NCBI GenBank assembly: GCA_964542435.1
Contig: CAZIVE010000069.1
Coordinates: 1-14,235 of the forward strand
Source of the DNA: CAZIVE01 sp964542435
GTDB taxonomy: Bacteria > Bacteroidota > Bacteroidia > Bacteroidales > Tannerellaceae
Reading direction: 5' to 3'
Length of the DNA: 14,235 nt
Made by a program: the position numbers and the translations under genes. The notes below the pieces were generated by a model, which saw nothing but the letters and a program-made list of their open reading frames with translations, had not been told where the DNA came from and did not search any database. The number at the start of each line of letters is the position of its first letter. Positions within the stretch are counted from its first letter, which is position 1. Of this stretch, positions 6,643 to 14,041 are shown in pieces.

Positions 6643-8106
6643 ATGAAGCATACATTAGTATTTATGGAGCGTATTCACCAGTACGAGCAACTCAGTTTCC
6701 AACAGGCTTTCAAAGAACTGAGGGAGCGGAGCAAAGCCATTACGAATAGGTCATCTCGTGAGAAGATCGTTGACTTCTATTGTTTCTACATGGCAGCACT
6801 GACCACTTCCATCACGTTTCAAGAGAATTATGACATCACCAGACTGAAGGTCCTGGATAAATATGTCGAGCGGGCCTATGATATAGCCGAAAAATACATC
6901 CGGTCGCCCAAGAGTCTCTCCGTGTTGAACGAAGAACGGAAAGAGATCATTGCCTGGCTTGAGTCGAAGGTGCTGAACATACCCTATTATGACTTGCTGG
7001 GGAAAGAGCCGTTAGACTTTACCTATGAGGGAGACGTATGCAGACATCTTACCGAGTGCCGATCTGACATGATGAATGTTTATCTCACCTACACGGACGA
7101 ACAGGTCAACGACTTGAGACGTGTCAACAACCTGTGTATAAAAGCAGGGACGGAACTGTTCTACAAGGTGAAATCTTTGCAGAAATGTCGTGACGATAAT
7201 CGAAGCATCTTCCCGGACACAGAGGCACTTTGCATGCTCGCTCCATCGTTCGAGAAGCACGAAGCAACACCTTTCGATCTTTGGATCTCCCGACAACTGG
7301 AAGATCCGGACGTTATATATGAATGGTGGAATGCCGACATCAGTGAGAAGAAAGATCCGAGTGAATATGTCTATCTCATGACTAACGAAGATATGGAAAT
7401 GACGGACGAGCAGGTGAGCTGGAACGAAGGGTTGGAGCGAGACAAGCTTCAAGGCATTCCGATCTGCTTCCTCTTTCATGATCTGAAGGAAAGTCAGACT
7501 GTTGGATACGATATGCTGGATATTCTGCGGATAAAGGAGTTGAGAGAGAAAGCCTGCATGCATGATTTCTATTGTCAGACGGAGGAAAAGGATTGGCCTG
7601 CCCTGTTTTTTGAAACGGCACAGATGCTTCGGCACACCAACGAACTGCTCATCAGTATCGCCACAAAATTCTACCGTCAGGTCAGACAACTCCATCGTTT
7701 CTTGCCCGAATTGGAAAGAGCCAACAAAGCGGACGGCTTTTCACACATCGAATTGTCTGGTCAGGTAGAAGTGTTCTCGACAGTCCGGTCGATGCATGTT
7801 CCTGTTTTCGGACATAGACCTGTAGATGATAAGGATTTCATTCCTTACGTCTGGAATCAAGGAGACTCAGAACGGTTTCCGTCGCTCCACAGTTTTCTCT
7901 ATCAGCCTTTTGAGAAGGGGCAGGAGAATAATCCGGCTATCGACAACGATATGCTGGAAGCCATCGGTCCGATGTGTTTTGGAATGCAGAAGCTGCTCTA
8001 CGATTCCGATTACACCTTGGAGGATATTAACGAAGGACTTCTGTTTTGCTGTGATATCGACCTGAAGACCGATAAGGTGATGACCATCGAAGAGGCCAAC
8101 GCATAG
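6643..8106 (+). CDS. Hypothetical protein, 487 aa, no family recognised
   Basis: I do not recognise this protein. It has no signal peptide, no clear transmembrane segment and no recognised catalytic motif. The N-terminal ~210 residues look alpha-helical (helix-like stretches such as FQQAFKELRERSKAI and LDKYVERAYDIAEKYI), reminiscent of a repeat or scaffold fold. A middle part (about 215-300) is acidic and rich in Trp and Tyr (DLWISRQLEDPDVIYEWWN). A second helical stretch around 330-365 (ETAQMLRHTNELLISIATKF) follows, and the C-terminal ~100 residues contain SVFxxxR-like beta segments and an acidic tail (LLFCCDIDLKTDKV). The coding region starts 10 bp after the zinc ribbon gene and is followed by an 80-bp gap before the next gene. 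The long uninterrupted frame and codon use like that of the neighbours make it a genuine gene. The function is open. Confidence 0.78.
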   Translation: MKHTLVFMERIHQYEQLSFQQAFKELRERSKAITNRSSREKIVDFYCFYMAALTTSITFQENYDITRLKVLDKYVERAYDIAEKYIRSPKSLSVLNEERKEIIAWLESKVLNIPYYDLLGKEPLDFTYEGDVCRHLTECRSDMMNVYLTYTDEQVNDLRRVNNLCIKAGTELFYKVKSLQKCRDDNRSIFPDTEALCMLAPSFEKHEATPFDLWISRQLEDPDVIYEWWNADISEKKDPSEYVYLMTNEDMEMTDEQVSWNEGLERDKLQGIPICFLFHDLKESQTVGYDMLDILRIKELREKACMHDFYCQTEEKDWPALFFETAQMLRHTNELLISIATKFYRQVRQLHRFLPELERANKADGFSHIELSGQVEVFSTVRSMHVPVFGHRPVDDKDFIPYVWNQGDSERFPSLHSFLYQPFEKGQENNPAIDNDMLEAIGPMCFGMQKLLYDSDYTLEDINEGLLFCCDIDLKTDKVMTIEEANA

Positions 8107-8186
8107 AAGCAGATGGCCGACAGTTGTGTCGATAGAGTGCACAGAATGATTTTTATTTTGCTTGACGAAACTAAAAAGATAAACAG

Positions 8187-9590
8187 ATGAAAGAATTTGA
8201 AGCATATAACGACGGAAAACCGAACGATGGAAAGATATTTTTGGATCATATCAATAAATTGGAGAGTGGCGGATTATTGATAGAAGCGTTGTCTGATGTC
8301 GATAAGTTCATTGTCAAAAGTGGCTGTGACAGCAAAAAGCTTGCCTTGGCCTATTATACCAAAGCAAAACTCATGGCGAAGCTGGCCAGAGAGAACGACG
8401 ATGATGATATTGTGGATTGCAATGAGGGTCTCATCGAGATGGCTTCCATCTTGTTTGACAGAGCCATTGAATATTCATACAGCATCGATTTTACATCTAT
8501 TGTCTGCCTCGAGAAAGTCCAGATTGAAGCGGGCAATACGCGTCGGCTGCTGTTGCTGATCCGTGCGATGGGTGCAAAGGACGAAGGGATTCGCAATATT
8601 GCCCTCAAACGGTATTATCGAGGTCAATCCCAGATGTTGAAATATTTCTCGCAGTGCAACAACGATCCCCAGGATGATGAATCATGGCATAAACTGTTCA
8701 AACGTCATGCCATCTCTCCCAGACTGGTGAAGGAACTGTATGTATCCCATAAGTTCACCTCGCTTGACTACGACTTTCGCAAATACATCCTTGTGGTAGA
8801 TCATATACAGGATGTTGCGGGATGCTACGATCCTTCGCCGGTCTTTAATTGGGTCTTCGAGAAGGACAAGATGCCTCAGGACATCATCTTTCCTCCCGGT
8901 CATCCTATAGCTGGCATGTTGTACATGGGACATCCTCAGCGTCCGGAATTCTATCTCCCGTACAATAACGTAGAGAATTGGATACTTGCTGATCAGTATC
9001 TCGAACTCCAACGACTCACAGAGATTCTTCCCAGTTGTTCACATAAATACAACTTAGGATCAAACAAACGTGCCCGCTCGTTCTTTGAGATGTACAAGGA
9101 GTTCTACTTTAAGAATTTGTACTTTCTGTCGGATGATAAACGTCATAGATCCTATCTGAATCTAAACAGAGAAAGGTTCGGTAGTCTGCCTCCTGAAGAA
9201 TGGGCCTGGCTGCGAATCAATCCGGATTGGCAGAAGATGGTGAAGTTGTGTCTCGACGAAGGATTGACTCATTACGAAGAGTGTTTTCGAACGGAAGAGA
9301 TACGCAAATCTCTTGAAGATAATAAGGAAGCGATCCTTGCACATCTTGACAGATTCCTGAAGAATGGAAACAGTAGTCTTCCACGCATGCATAAGGACAA
9401 AGATGTGCCGGACAAACTCGAATGGAGCCTTGCGGTCGATTTCAAATTCGATTATGATGATACTGTTAAAACTCGAGATTGGGCTTATTTAGGACTCATA
9501 CTGACCAATCAAGGCATCGTTCAAAACCTTGACGTCACTCACTATTTCACGGTCTTTCTATCCAGAGAAGAGATCGATGATGTAAACTGA
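8187..9590 (+). CDS. Hypothetical protein with helical (TPR-like) N-terminus, 467 aa
   Basis: I do not recognise a family. The first ~135 residues form amphipathic helix pairs (HINKLESGGLLIEALSDVDKF, LALAYYTKAKLMAKLA, MASILFDRAIEYSY) that resemble tetratricopeptide-type repeats, an inference from pattern only. The remainder contains aromatic-rich segments (FNWVFEKDKMPQDIIFPPGH around 235, EFYLPYNNVENWILADQY around 270, EEWAWLRINPDWQKMV around 352) and an acidic beta-like C-terminus (WSLAVDFKFDYDD). There is no signal peptide and no membrane helix, so a cytoplasmic location is expected. An 80-bp gap separates it from the preceding gene. A one-mismatch -7 box (TTATTTTG, 8153-8160) 26 nt before the start could give it its own promoter in addition to read-through. 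It ends 12 bp short of the convergent ygbA stop codon. Confidence 0.76.
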   Translation: MKEFEAYNDGKPNDGKIFLDHINKLESGGLLIEALSDVDKFIVKSGCDSKKLALAYYTKAKLMAKLARENDDDDIVDCNEGLIEMASILFDRAIEYSYSIDFTSIVCLEKVQIEAGNTRRLLLLIRAMGAKDEGIRNIALKRYYRGQSQMLKYFSQCNNDPQDDESWHKLFKRHAISPRLVKELYVSHKFTSLDYDFRKYILVVDHIQDVAGCYDPSPVFNWVFEKDKMPQDIIFPPGHPIAGMLYMGHPQRPEFYLPYNNVENWILADQYLELQRLTEILPSCSHKYNLGSNKRARSFFEMYKEFYFKNLYFLSDDKRHRSYLNLNRERFGSLPPEEWAWLRINPDWQKMVKLCLDEGLTHYEECFRTEEIRKSLEDNKEAILAHLDRFLKNGNSSLPRMHKDKDVPDKLEWSLAVDFKFDYDDTVKTRDWAYLGLILTNQGIVQNLDVTHYFTVFLSREEIDDVN

Positions 9591-9602
9591 TCGGGGTCGT
9601 TC

Positions 9603-9899
9603 TCAACGATGAAAAAGATGTCTGAGTGCAGCGATGGGATGATAAAATAGCATACGCGGACCGGCATAGCGCATCACGGTCTTCATCTTTTCGCGCATCT
9701 CCGGCTTATAACAATGGGTAGGACAGGATTTGCAGGTTGGTTTGGCTTCTCCGAATTTACAATGATCAAGCCGTGCTTTGGCATATTCGATCAGCTCGGC
9801 ACAGCTCTCACATATTGTTTCATGATGTTCTTTATGACGGCAGAACAGGCGAATCATCTGCTCTGCCGTCTCTTTTTCTCTTTCTATGCGACTTTTCAT
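9603..9899 (-). CDS. ygbA: YgbA-type 'nitrous oxide-stimulated promoter' family protein
   Basis: This is a 98-residue Cys-rich soluble protein with the full signature of the YgbA_NO family: N-terminal REKETAEQMIRLFCRHKEHH, CESCAELIEYAKARLDHCKFG, CKSCPTHCYKPEMREKMKTVMRYAGPRM and a terminal YHP. Seven cysteines (20, 30, 33, 47, 56, 59, 63), arranged as CxxC and CxxCxxxC with nearby histidines, suggest a metal or Fe-S site. In enterobacteria the gene is induced by nitric oxide through NsrR. The biochemical role in Bacteroidetes is unknown, and no NsrR-type operator is evident here. Its ATG overlaps the stop codon of the GH43 gene as ATGA, pointing to translational coupling and making it the last gene of the glycoside hydrolase operon. 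The stop codon lies 12 bp from the end of the convergent 467-aa gene. Confidence 0.88.
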   Translation of the reverse strand: MKSRIEREKETAEQMIRLFCRHKEHHETICESCAELIEYAKARLDHCKFGEAKPTCKSCPTHCYKPEMREKMKTVMRYAGPRMLFYHPIAALRHLFHR

Positions 9900-11464
9900 T
9901 TTCCGGTATAGACGAACCAGTCATAGTCGGCTATGGCAGGATGGACTTTCGACACGGATTGTCCGAAGAGTCCCAGCATTACGCCTGTGAATCCGCCGGC
10001 TGTCTCTGTGCTGAGCAGTCTTGTATCGGCTTTGGAGATGTAATTGTATTTCTTTCCATCTAATGAATACCAGAAATAATACATATCACGATCACCTGTG
10101 ACACGCAAATAAACATCGGATGTGCTTAATGGAATGCTCTTTTGAATGTAATTGATTTCGCCAACACGCAGACGGAGCTTGAGCAGATTCTTCGCACCGT
10201 TTTTCTCAAGGAACAGATCGTAATGGAACTTGTCACGCATGAATACAGTCAATCCGGCAATGTCGCCATTGGTACTGCCCGTGAAAATCATCTTAGTTTC
10301 AGCCTTGAAGTTGATATGCTGCTGACGACGACAGACGAAGGTAGGCGACAGATTCTGATCGAGAGAGACTGTGTCGGCTGCAATGCGGAAGAAGCCTTTG
10401 TGCTGTCCGACGATATAACTGGAGCGGTTCGGATTACGCAGATACTGCCATTCGAGAGGAAGTTTGTTGCCGTCAAATTGGCAGATCGTGTCTTTTATAG
10501 CCATCGGGACCAACGGCAGCGTCTGATGCTTCATGTTGATCTGAATCGCTTCGTTGTTGTTGACGACAGGCCATCCTTCCGCATTCCATTCAACGGGAGC
10601 GAGGCAGGTCTCTCTTCCAAGGATATGATGAGAATCGGCAAGCGGACGAAAAGCCAGGAACACCAGCCACCATGAACCATCTGCTGCCTGTACCATATCG
10701 GCATGGCCGGTGCCTTGGATCGGACTGTTCTGACTCTTCATGTCGCATTGTGTTAAGATCGGATTATTGGGATTGCTTTCGTACGGGCCGTAGATAGAAC
10801 GACTGCGGGCGATGGTCTCCTTATGTGCCATCTCCGTGCCGCCTTCAGCAATCATCAGATAATACCAGCCGTCTTTCTTGAAGATATGCGGTCCTTCAGG
10901 ATAACGTCCGCCTGTTCCATTCCAGATTGTTTTCGTCTCAGTAAGCTGTTTGCCTGTATGGATGTCGATCTCGCATAGCGCAATGCCTTTCGCATTGGAA
11001 ACGAAGTAGCATTTGTCACCTTCGAAATAAAGCGACGGATCAATGCCGCCCTGCTTAATATAGATGGGTTCAGACCATTCGCCGGCTGGATCTTTCGTCG
11101 TGACGATGAAATTTCCGCCTTTGCTCATATTGGTCGTGACCATGTAGAAGGTTCCATCGTTATAGCGGATCGTGGGAGCGAAGATGCCTCCTGATACGCC
11201 TGCTCTACCTATAGGAAGCTGCGAATCTCTCGTCAGACAGAATCCGATCTGTTCCCAATTAATGAGGTCTTTGCTATGTGAAACAGGAACACCGGGGAAA
11301 TAGGAGAAGGTGCTGTTCACCAGATAAAAGTCGTCACCGACACGGCAGATACTTGGGTCGGGATAATAACCCGGAATAATCGGGTTCTGATAGCCATCGG
11401 CTTTCATTGGAAGCGAAGGCAACATGAACAGAATGATTGCAAATGCGAAAATCAGTTTTCTCAT
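9896..11464 (-). CDS. Glycoside hydrolase family 43 beta-xylosidase / alpha-L-arabinofuranosidase
   Basis: This 522-residue secreted enzyme is expected to remove xylose or arabinose from xylan-derived chains. Residues 1 to about 22 are a signal peptide (MRKLIFAFAIILFMLPSLPM). The five-bladed beta-propeller GH43 domain (about 25-325) shows the catalytic base D36 in NPIIPGYYPDPSIC, the pKa-modulating D142 in GGIDPSLYFE, the general acid E190 in GRYPEGPHIFK and the conserved H254 in GTGHADMV. A C-terminal concanavalin-like beta-sandwich typical of GH43 xylosidases follows (about 330-520; FKAETKMIF, GLTVFMRDKFHYDLFLE, GGFTGVMLGLF). Domain order and length are standard for this type. It is the third gene of the operon, 28 bp after the GH5 gene, and its TGA overlaps the ygbA ATG. 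Whether xylose or arabinose is preferred cannot be decided from sequence. Confidence 0.93.
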   Translation of the reverse strand: MRKLIFAFAIILFMLPSLPMKADGYQNPIIPGYYPDPSICRVGDDFYLVNSTFSYFPGVPVSHSKDLINWEQIGFCLTRDSQLPIGRAGVSGGIFAPTIRYNDGTFYMVTTNMSKGGNFIVTTKDPAGEWSEPIYIKQGGIDPSLYFEGDKCYFVSNAKGIALCEIDIHTGKQLTETKTIWNGTGGRYPEGPHIFKKDGWYYLMIAEGGTEMAHKETIARSRSIYGPYESNPNNPILTQCDMKSQNSPIQGTGHADMVQAADGSWWLVFLAFRPLADSHHILGRETCLAPVEWNAEGWPVVNNNEAIQINMKHQTLPLVPMAIKDTICQFDGNKLPLEWQYLRNPNRSSYIVGQHKGFFRIAADTVSLDQNLSPTFVCRRQQHINFKAETKMIFTGSTNGDIAGLTVFMRDKFHYDLFLEKNGAKNLLKLRLRVGEINYIQKSIPLSTSDVYLRVTGDRDMYYFWYSLDGKKYNYISKADTRLLSTETAGGFTGVMLGLFGQSVSKVHPAIADYDWFVYTGK

Positions 11465-11492
11465 GATATTCTTTTTTTGTTGTTGTGTGCAA

Positions 11493-12668
11493 TTAATTTT
11501 TTTGAAGCAGTTTCAGCATCTCTTCGTCCAGCTTGTGACCGTGCCAATCCTTGTAGTTGACATCCTTCCTTCCGGAATCAAGGATCCCGAAGTCACCGCG
11601 GAAATTCCAAAGTGCGTAGCCAATCTTGTTTTCTGTAAAGATACTCAGTTGATCTTCAAACCAACGGAGGAACACGTCGTGAGGCGTCTCGCGATAGCAG
11701 CCACATTCGCCGCAATGCACGCCCACACCGCTCTTGGCCAGATCAATCCAAGGCTTATAAAACTTTACCAACGTATCACGGTTGAAAGTCTCGCCGTTGA
11801 TCACGCCAGGCCATACGGCAGCTGGCGAATCGTCTGGATTCTTCCATACCCAAGGCGCACGATAATGGGAAATATAATGCGGATAATAACCTCGGCAACT
11901 CTGCGCCAAAGGTAGATCGGTCAGTTCCGGCGTAACATACGAACCGCCTCCGTTGCCGTCAGCAACCACCAGACGTTTGCTGTTCTCTTTCAGAATGACA
12001 TCCAGACAGCCCTTTGCCACTTTCCGATAAAGCTTTCCGTCAATCGGAGGCTTCTCGGTGAATTGGTCATTCATATCTTTCGGAGCACAAGGTTCGTTGA
12101 ACAGATCGAAACTGAGCAGTTTGGGAGAAATCCCTTTATAACGTTTTGCCCACATTCCCCAATGCGCATAAAGTGCCTGCTGAGCCTCTTCGTCACGCCA
12201 CAGATTATATGGCTCGTAGAAACCTGCATTGATGCAGAATCCGGGAGCACGATGGAGGCAAAGGCTGATGTGTAGACCCTGCTTGTTGGCCATGTTCACC
12301 AGCTTGTCCACGCGTTCGATGGCCGCTTCGTCAAACTGCAAGACCTCCTCTTTGGTAACGTGTTTGTTCGGATCGCCTTTGCTGTCAAACTTGATATAGG
12401 AAGGATATGCCATCGGAATCCGTACGAAATCGAAGCCCCAGTCTCTCATCCATTTCAGATCGTCTTCAGTAGTGAGTCTGGAAGGATCTTCTTTGCCGGT
12501 GAATTTGGCTGGTGAGAAGAAATCCAGAAGGTTGAATCCTTTCCAGCGCGGAAGACGGCTGGTTGTTGCGATCTGTTTCATGGCTTCTGCTACAGCCTGG
12601 TCTGGCGTGACGCATCCGAGGAGTGAAACGGCTCCTGCTATTTTCAGAAAATCTCTGCGGTTTGTCAT
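11493..12668 (-). CDS. Glycoside hydrolase family 5 endoglycanase, Tat-type lipoprotein
   Basis: This 391-residue retaining glycosidase is probably an endo-acting cellulase/beta-glucanase-type enzyme. The N-terminus carries a twin-arginine motif (NRRDFLK, 3-9), a hydrophobic stretch (IAGAVSLLG) and a lipobox ending at C19 (SLLGC), so it may be exported folded by Tat and lipid-anchored. The GH5 barrel shows VRIP (82-85), the general acid E192 in FDLFNEPC, PHY (263-265), the nucleophile E321 in GVHCGECGCY and the substrate-stacking W354 in ALWNFRGDFG. Both catalytic glutamates are present, so activity is expected. The substrate (cellulose, mixed-linkage glucan, mannan or xyloglucan) is not determined by what can be seen, though the GH43 neighbour favours a plant cell-wall polysaccharide. 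The gene follows the phosphatase by 12 bp and precedes GH43 by 28 bp, so all are one transcription unit. Confidence 0.92.
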   Translation of the reverse strand: MTNRRDFLKIAGAVSLLGCVTPDQAVAEAMKQIATTSRLPRWKGFNLLDFFSPAKFTGKEDPSRLTTEDDLKWMRDWGFDFVRIPMAYPSYIKFDSKGDPNKHVTKEEVLQFDEAAIERVDKLVNMANKQGLHISLCLHRAPGFCINAGFYEPYNLWRDEEAQQALYAHWGMWAKRYKGISPKLLSFDLFNEPCAPKDMNDQFTEKPPIDGKLYRKVAKGCLDVILKENSKRLVVADGNGGGSYVTPELTDLPLAQSCRGYYPHYISHYRAPWVWKNPDDSPAAVWPGVINGETFNRDTLVKFYKPWIDLAKSGVGVHCGECGCYRETPHDVFLRWFEDQLSIFTENKIGYALWNFRGDFGILDSGRKDVNYKDWHGHKLDEEMLKLLQKN

Positions 12669-12680
12669 GTCGGGAATATT

Positions 12681-13964
12681 TTAGTTGTAATGAATCTCTT
12701 TACTCAACTCATTGCGATAGAAAGTCTCCACATCTTTCCAATGATAATAGGGCGCGCAGTCGGTCTGAATAGGAATATCCGATTCGACTTCGTTCAACAG
12801 GAATTTCACCAATATATCGTCGCTTCCCGTTTTGCGGTAGAAGATGATCTGGATGTTGGCAGCCATCGGGATGACTTTGAAGTTGGAGAACTGTTTGTAA
12901 AGATTATCCAGATCGTCTGAAGCGTTGCGTGACTGATTGAGCTTGAGAATATAGGAAAGAGGCAGAACCACGGCGTCATGGCCGAAGCGTAGCGTAGCGC
13001 CCGAGCCTCCAGTTTGGATGATGCTGTCAGCTGTGTCGAGGATGTTTTTCATCAGAGCGTAATGTGCCATGTAAGTCGGAGAGGAGGAAGGCATCAAGCC
13101 GTCCCAAAGACACCAATCGGCATTGTAGGTCTGCCAGATGTCAAACAATTCATCCTCCGTGAACAGGTCCATGAGCGAGATATTCAGTTCAGGCAGGCAT
13201 TGCATGTCTTCGGCAATGTTGTAGAGTGCATCCATCAGATCCTGACGCTCCTTCTGGTTGTTCATGAAATCCTTGTTGGTGAAAAGGGTTGACATCAGAC
13301 GATCCGTATGAAACATTTTGGCTGTGAAGGTATCCATCTTCTTTTCCATCTTTTCCTGAGCAGGATTGGTTGGATATTTCGTATTTCCGTCGTTCACCAG
13401 ATACCACATATCATGTCTGCTGGCATCCATTGCAATCTGCAGTTTGGGATTGAGCGAACGCAGCTCCTGACAGAAATTGGACATACTCAGGATACAGCGG
13501 ATAGACGTGGAAGAACGGGCATCGATCTGTAGCGGTTGCGACAACAGTTCAGGGAAATTTTGATACATACGATGTGCAATGCCCTGATGCTGCAAAGCAC
13601 CCGCACGTGTCAGTTCGCCGTCGCGGTTCTTTGCATTGTCGTAGATGCGTCTCAAACGTTCCAACACATCTTTTCCCAAAGAGGTTAGTTCGTTGAGCTG
13701 CTCGGCAGAGTCAAGCTTGGCAATGCTAAAGGTGTAATCATGTTCGCCGATGATATATCGCGAGCCATGACGTCCGTAATGGCTGATATAAAAAGGTGCG
13801 TAGCCTTCCGGCGCCGGCGTCAGAGCCTTTGTTGGCACAGGATAACTGTAATAATTACCGCCTGCTGTAGCTATATTGGATAAAACTTCCTGCTTGGTCG
13901 TCTGAGCCTGTAAGGTGAAGAGCGGGATCAGCATGAGTCCCAATAAACAACTTACTTTATTCAT
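12681..13964 (-). CDS. Secreted histidine acid phosphatase (phytase/MINPP-like clade 2)
   Basis: This is a 427-residue extracytoplasmic phosphatase. Residues 1-20 are a signal peptide (MNKVSCLLGLMLIPLFTLQA) with likely cleavage before Q21. The phosphohistidine motif is SHYGRHGSRY with H66 as nucleophile and R65 and R69 as phosphate-binding residues. The distal proton donor motif is RFGHDAV with H329 and D330, and DARSSTSIR (148-156) supplies the additional conserved arginines. The family hydrolyses phosphomonoesters including inositol phosphates. MINPP proteins usually carry HAE at the distal site, whereas this one has HD, as in classical acid phosphatases and phytases, so the substrate is left open. 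The start is supported by the signal peptide. It is the first gene of the operon with GH5, GH43 and ygbA, which suggests joint release of phosphate and sugars from plant material. Confidence 0.9.
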   Translation of the reverse strand: MNKVSCLLGLMLIPLFTLQAQTTKQEVLSNIATAGGNYYSYPVPTKALTPAPEGYAPFYISHYGRHGSRYIIGEHDYTFSIAKLDSAEQLNELTSLGKDVLERLRRIYDNAKNRDGELTRAGALQHQGIAHRMYQNFPELLSQPLQIDARSSTSIRCILSMSNFCQELRSLNPKLQIAMDASRHDMWYLVNDGNTKYPTNPAQEKMEKKMDTFTAKMFHTDRLMSTLFTNKDFMNNQKERQDLMDALYNIAEDMQCLPELNISLMDLFTEDELFDIWQTYNADWCLWDGLMPSSSPTYMAHYALMKNILDTADSIIQTGGSGATLRFGHDAVVLPLSYILKLNQSRNASDDLDNLYKQFSNFKVIPMAANIQIIFYRKTGSDDILVKFLLNEVESDIPIQTDCAPYYHWKDVETFYRNELSKEIHYN

Positions 13965-13990
13965 CTTCTATGTATTTACATTTTCAACAA

Positions 13991-13998
13991 CGAAAGTA
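13991..13998 (-). promoter_or_regulatory. Possible -7 box for the phosphatase-GH5-GH43-ygbA operon
   Basis: Minus-strand TACTTTCG differs at one position from TAnnTTTG and lies 26 nt upstream of the operon's first start codon, the same distance as the box ahead of the ATPase gene. No clear -33 element was found, because the upstream T-run obscures the spacing. Confidence 0.35.
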
Positions 13999-14041
13999 CA
14001 AAAAAAGGAATGGTGATGACACGACAAACCTGTAAAAAGTT

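Noticed and set aside
7012..7695. 227-codon open frame on the minus strand inside the 487-aa gene
   Set aside because: It is antisense to a longer, well-spaced operon gene, has no recognisable domain and no promoter or ribosome context of its own. Long antisense frames are common in this codon usage.
9597..9609. Hairpin tcgtt-ctc-aacga as a bidirectional terminator
   Set aside because: It has only five base pairs, no T-run following on either strand, and overlaps the ygbA stop codon.
10142..10675. 177-codon plus-strand open frame inside the GH43 gene
   Set aside because: It lies entirely opposite a gene with intact catalytic motifs, and its translation has no domain-like features.
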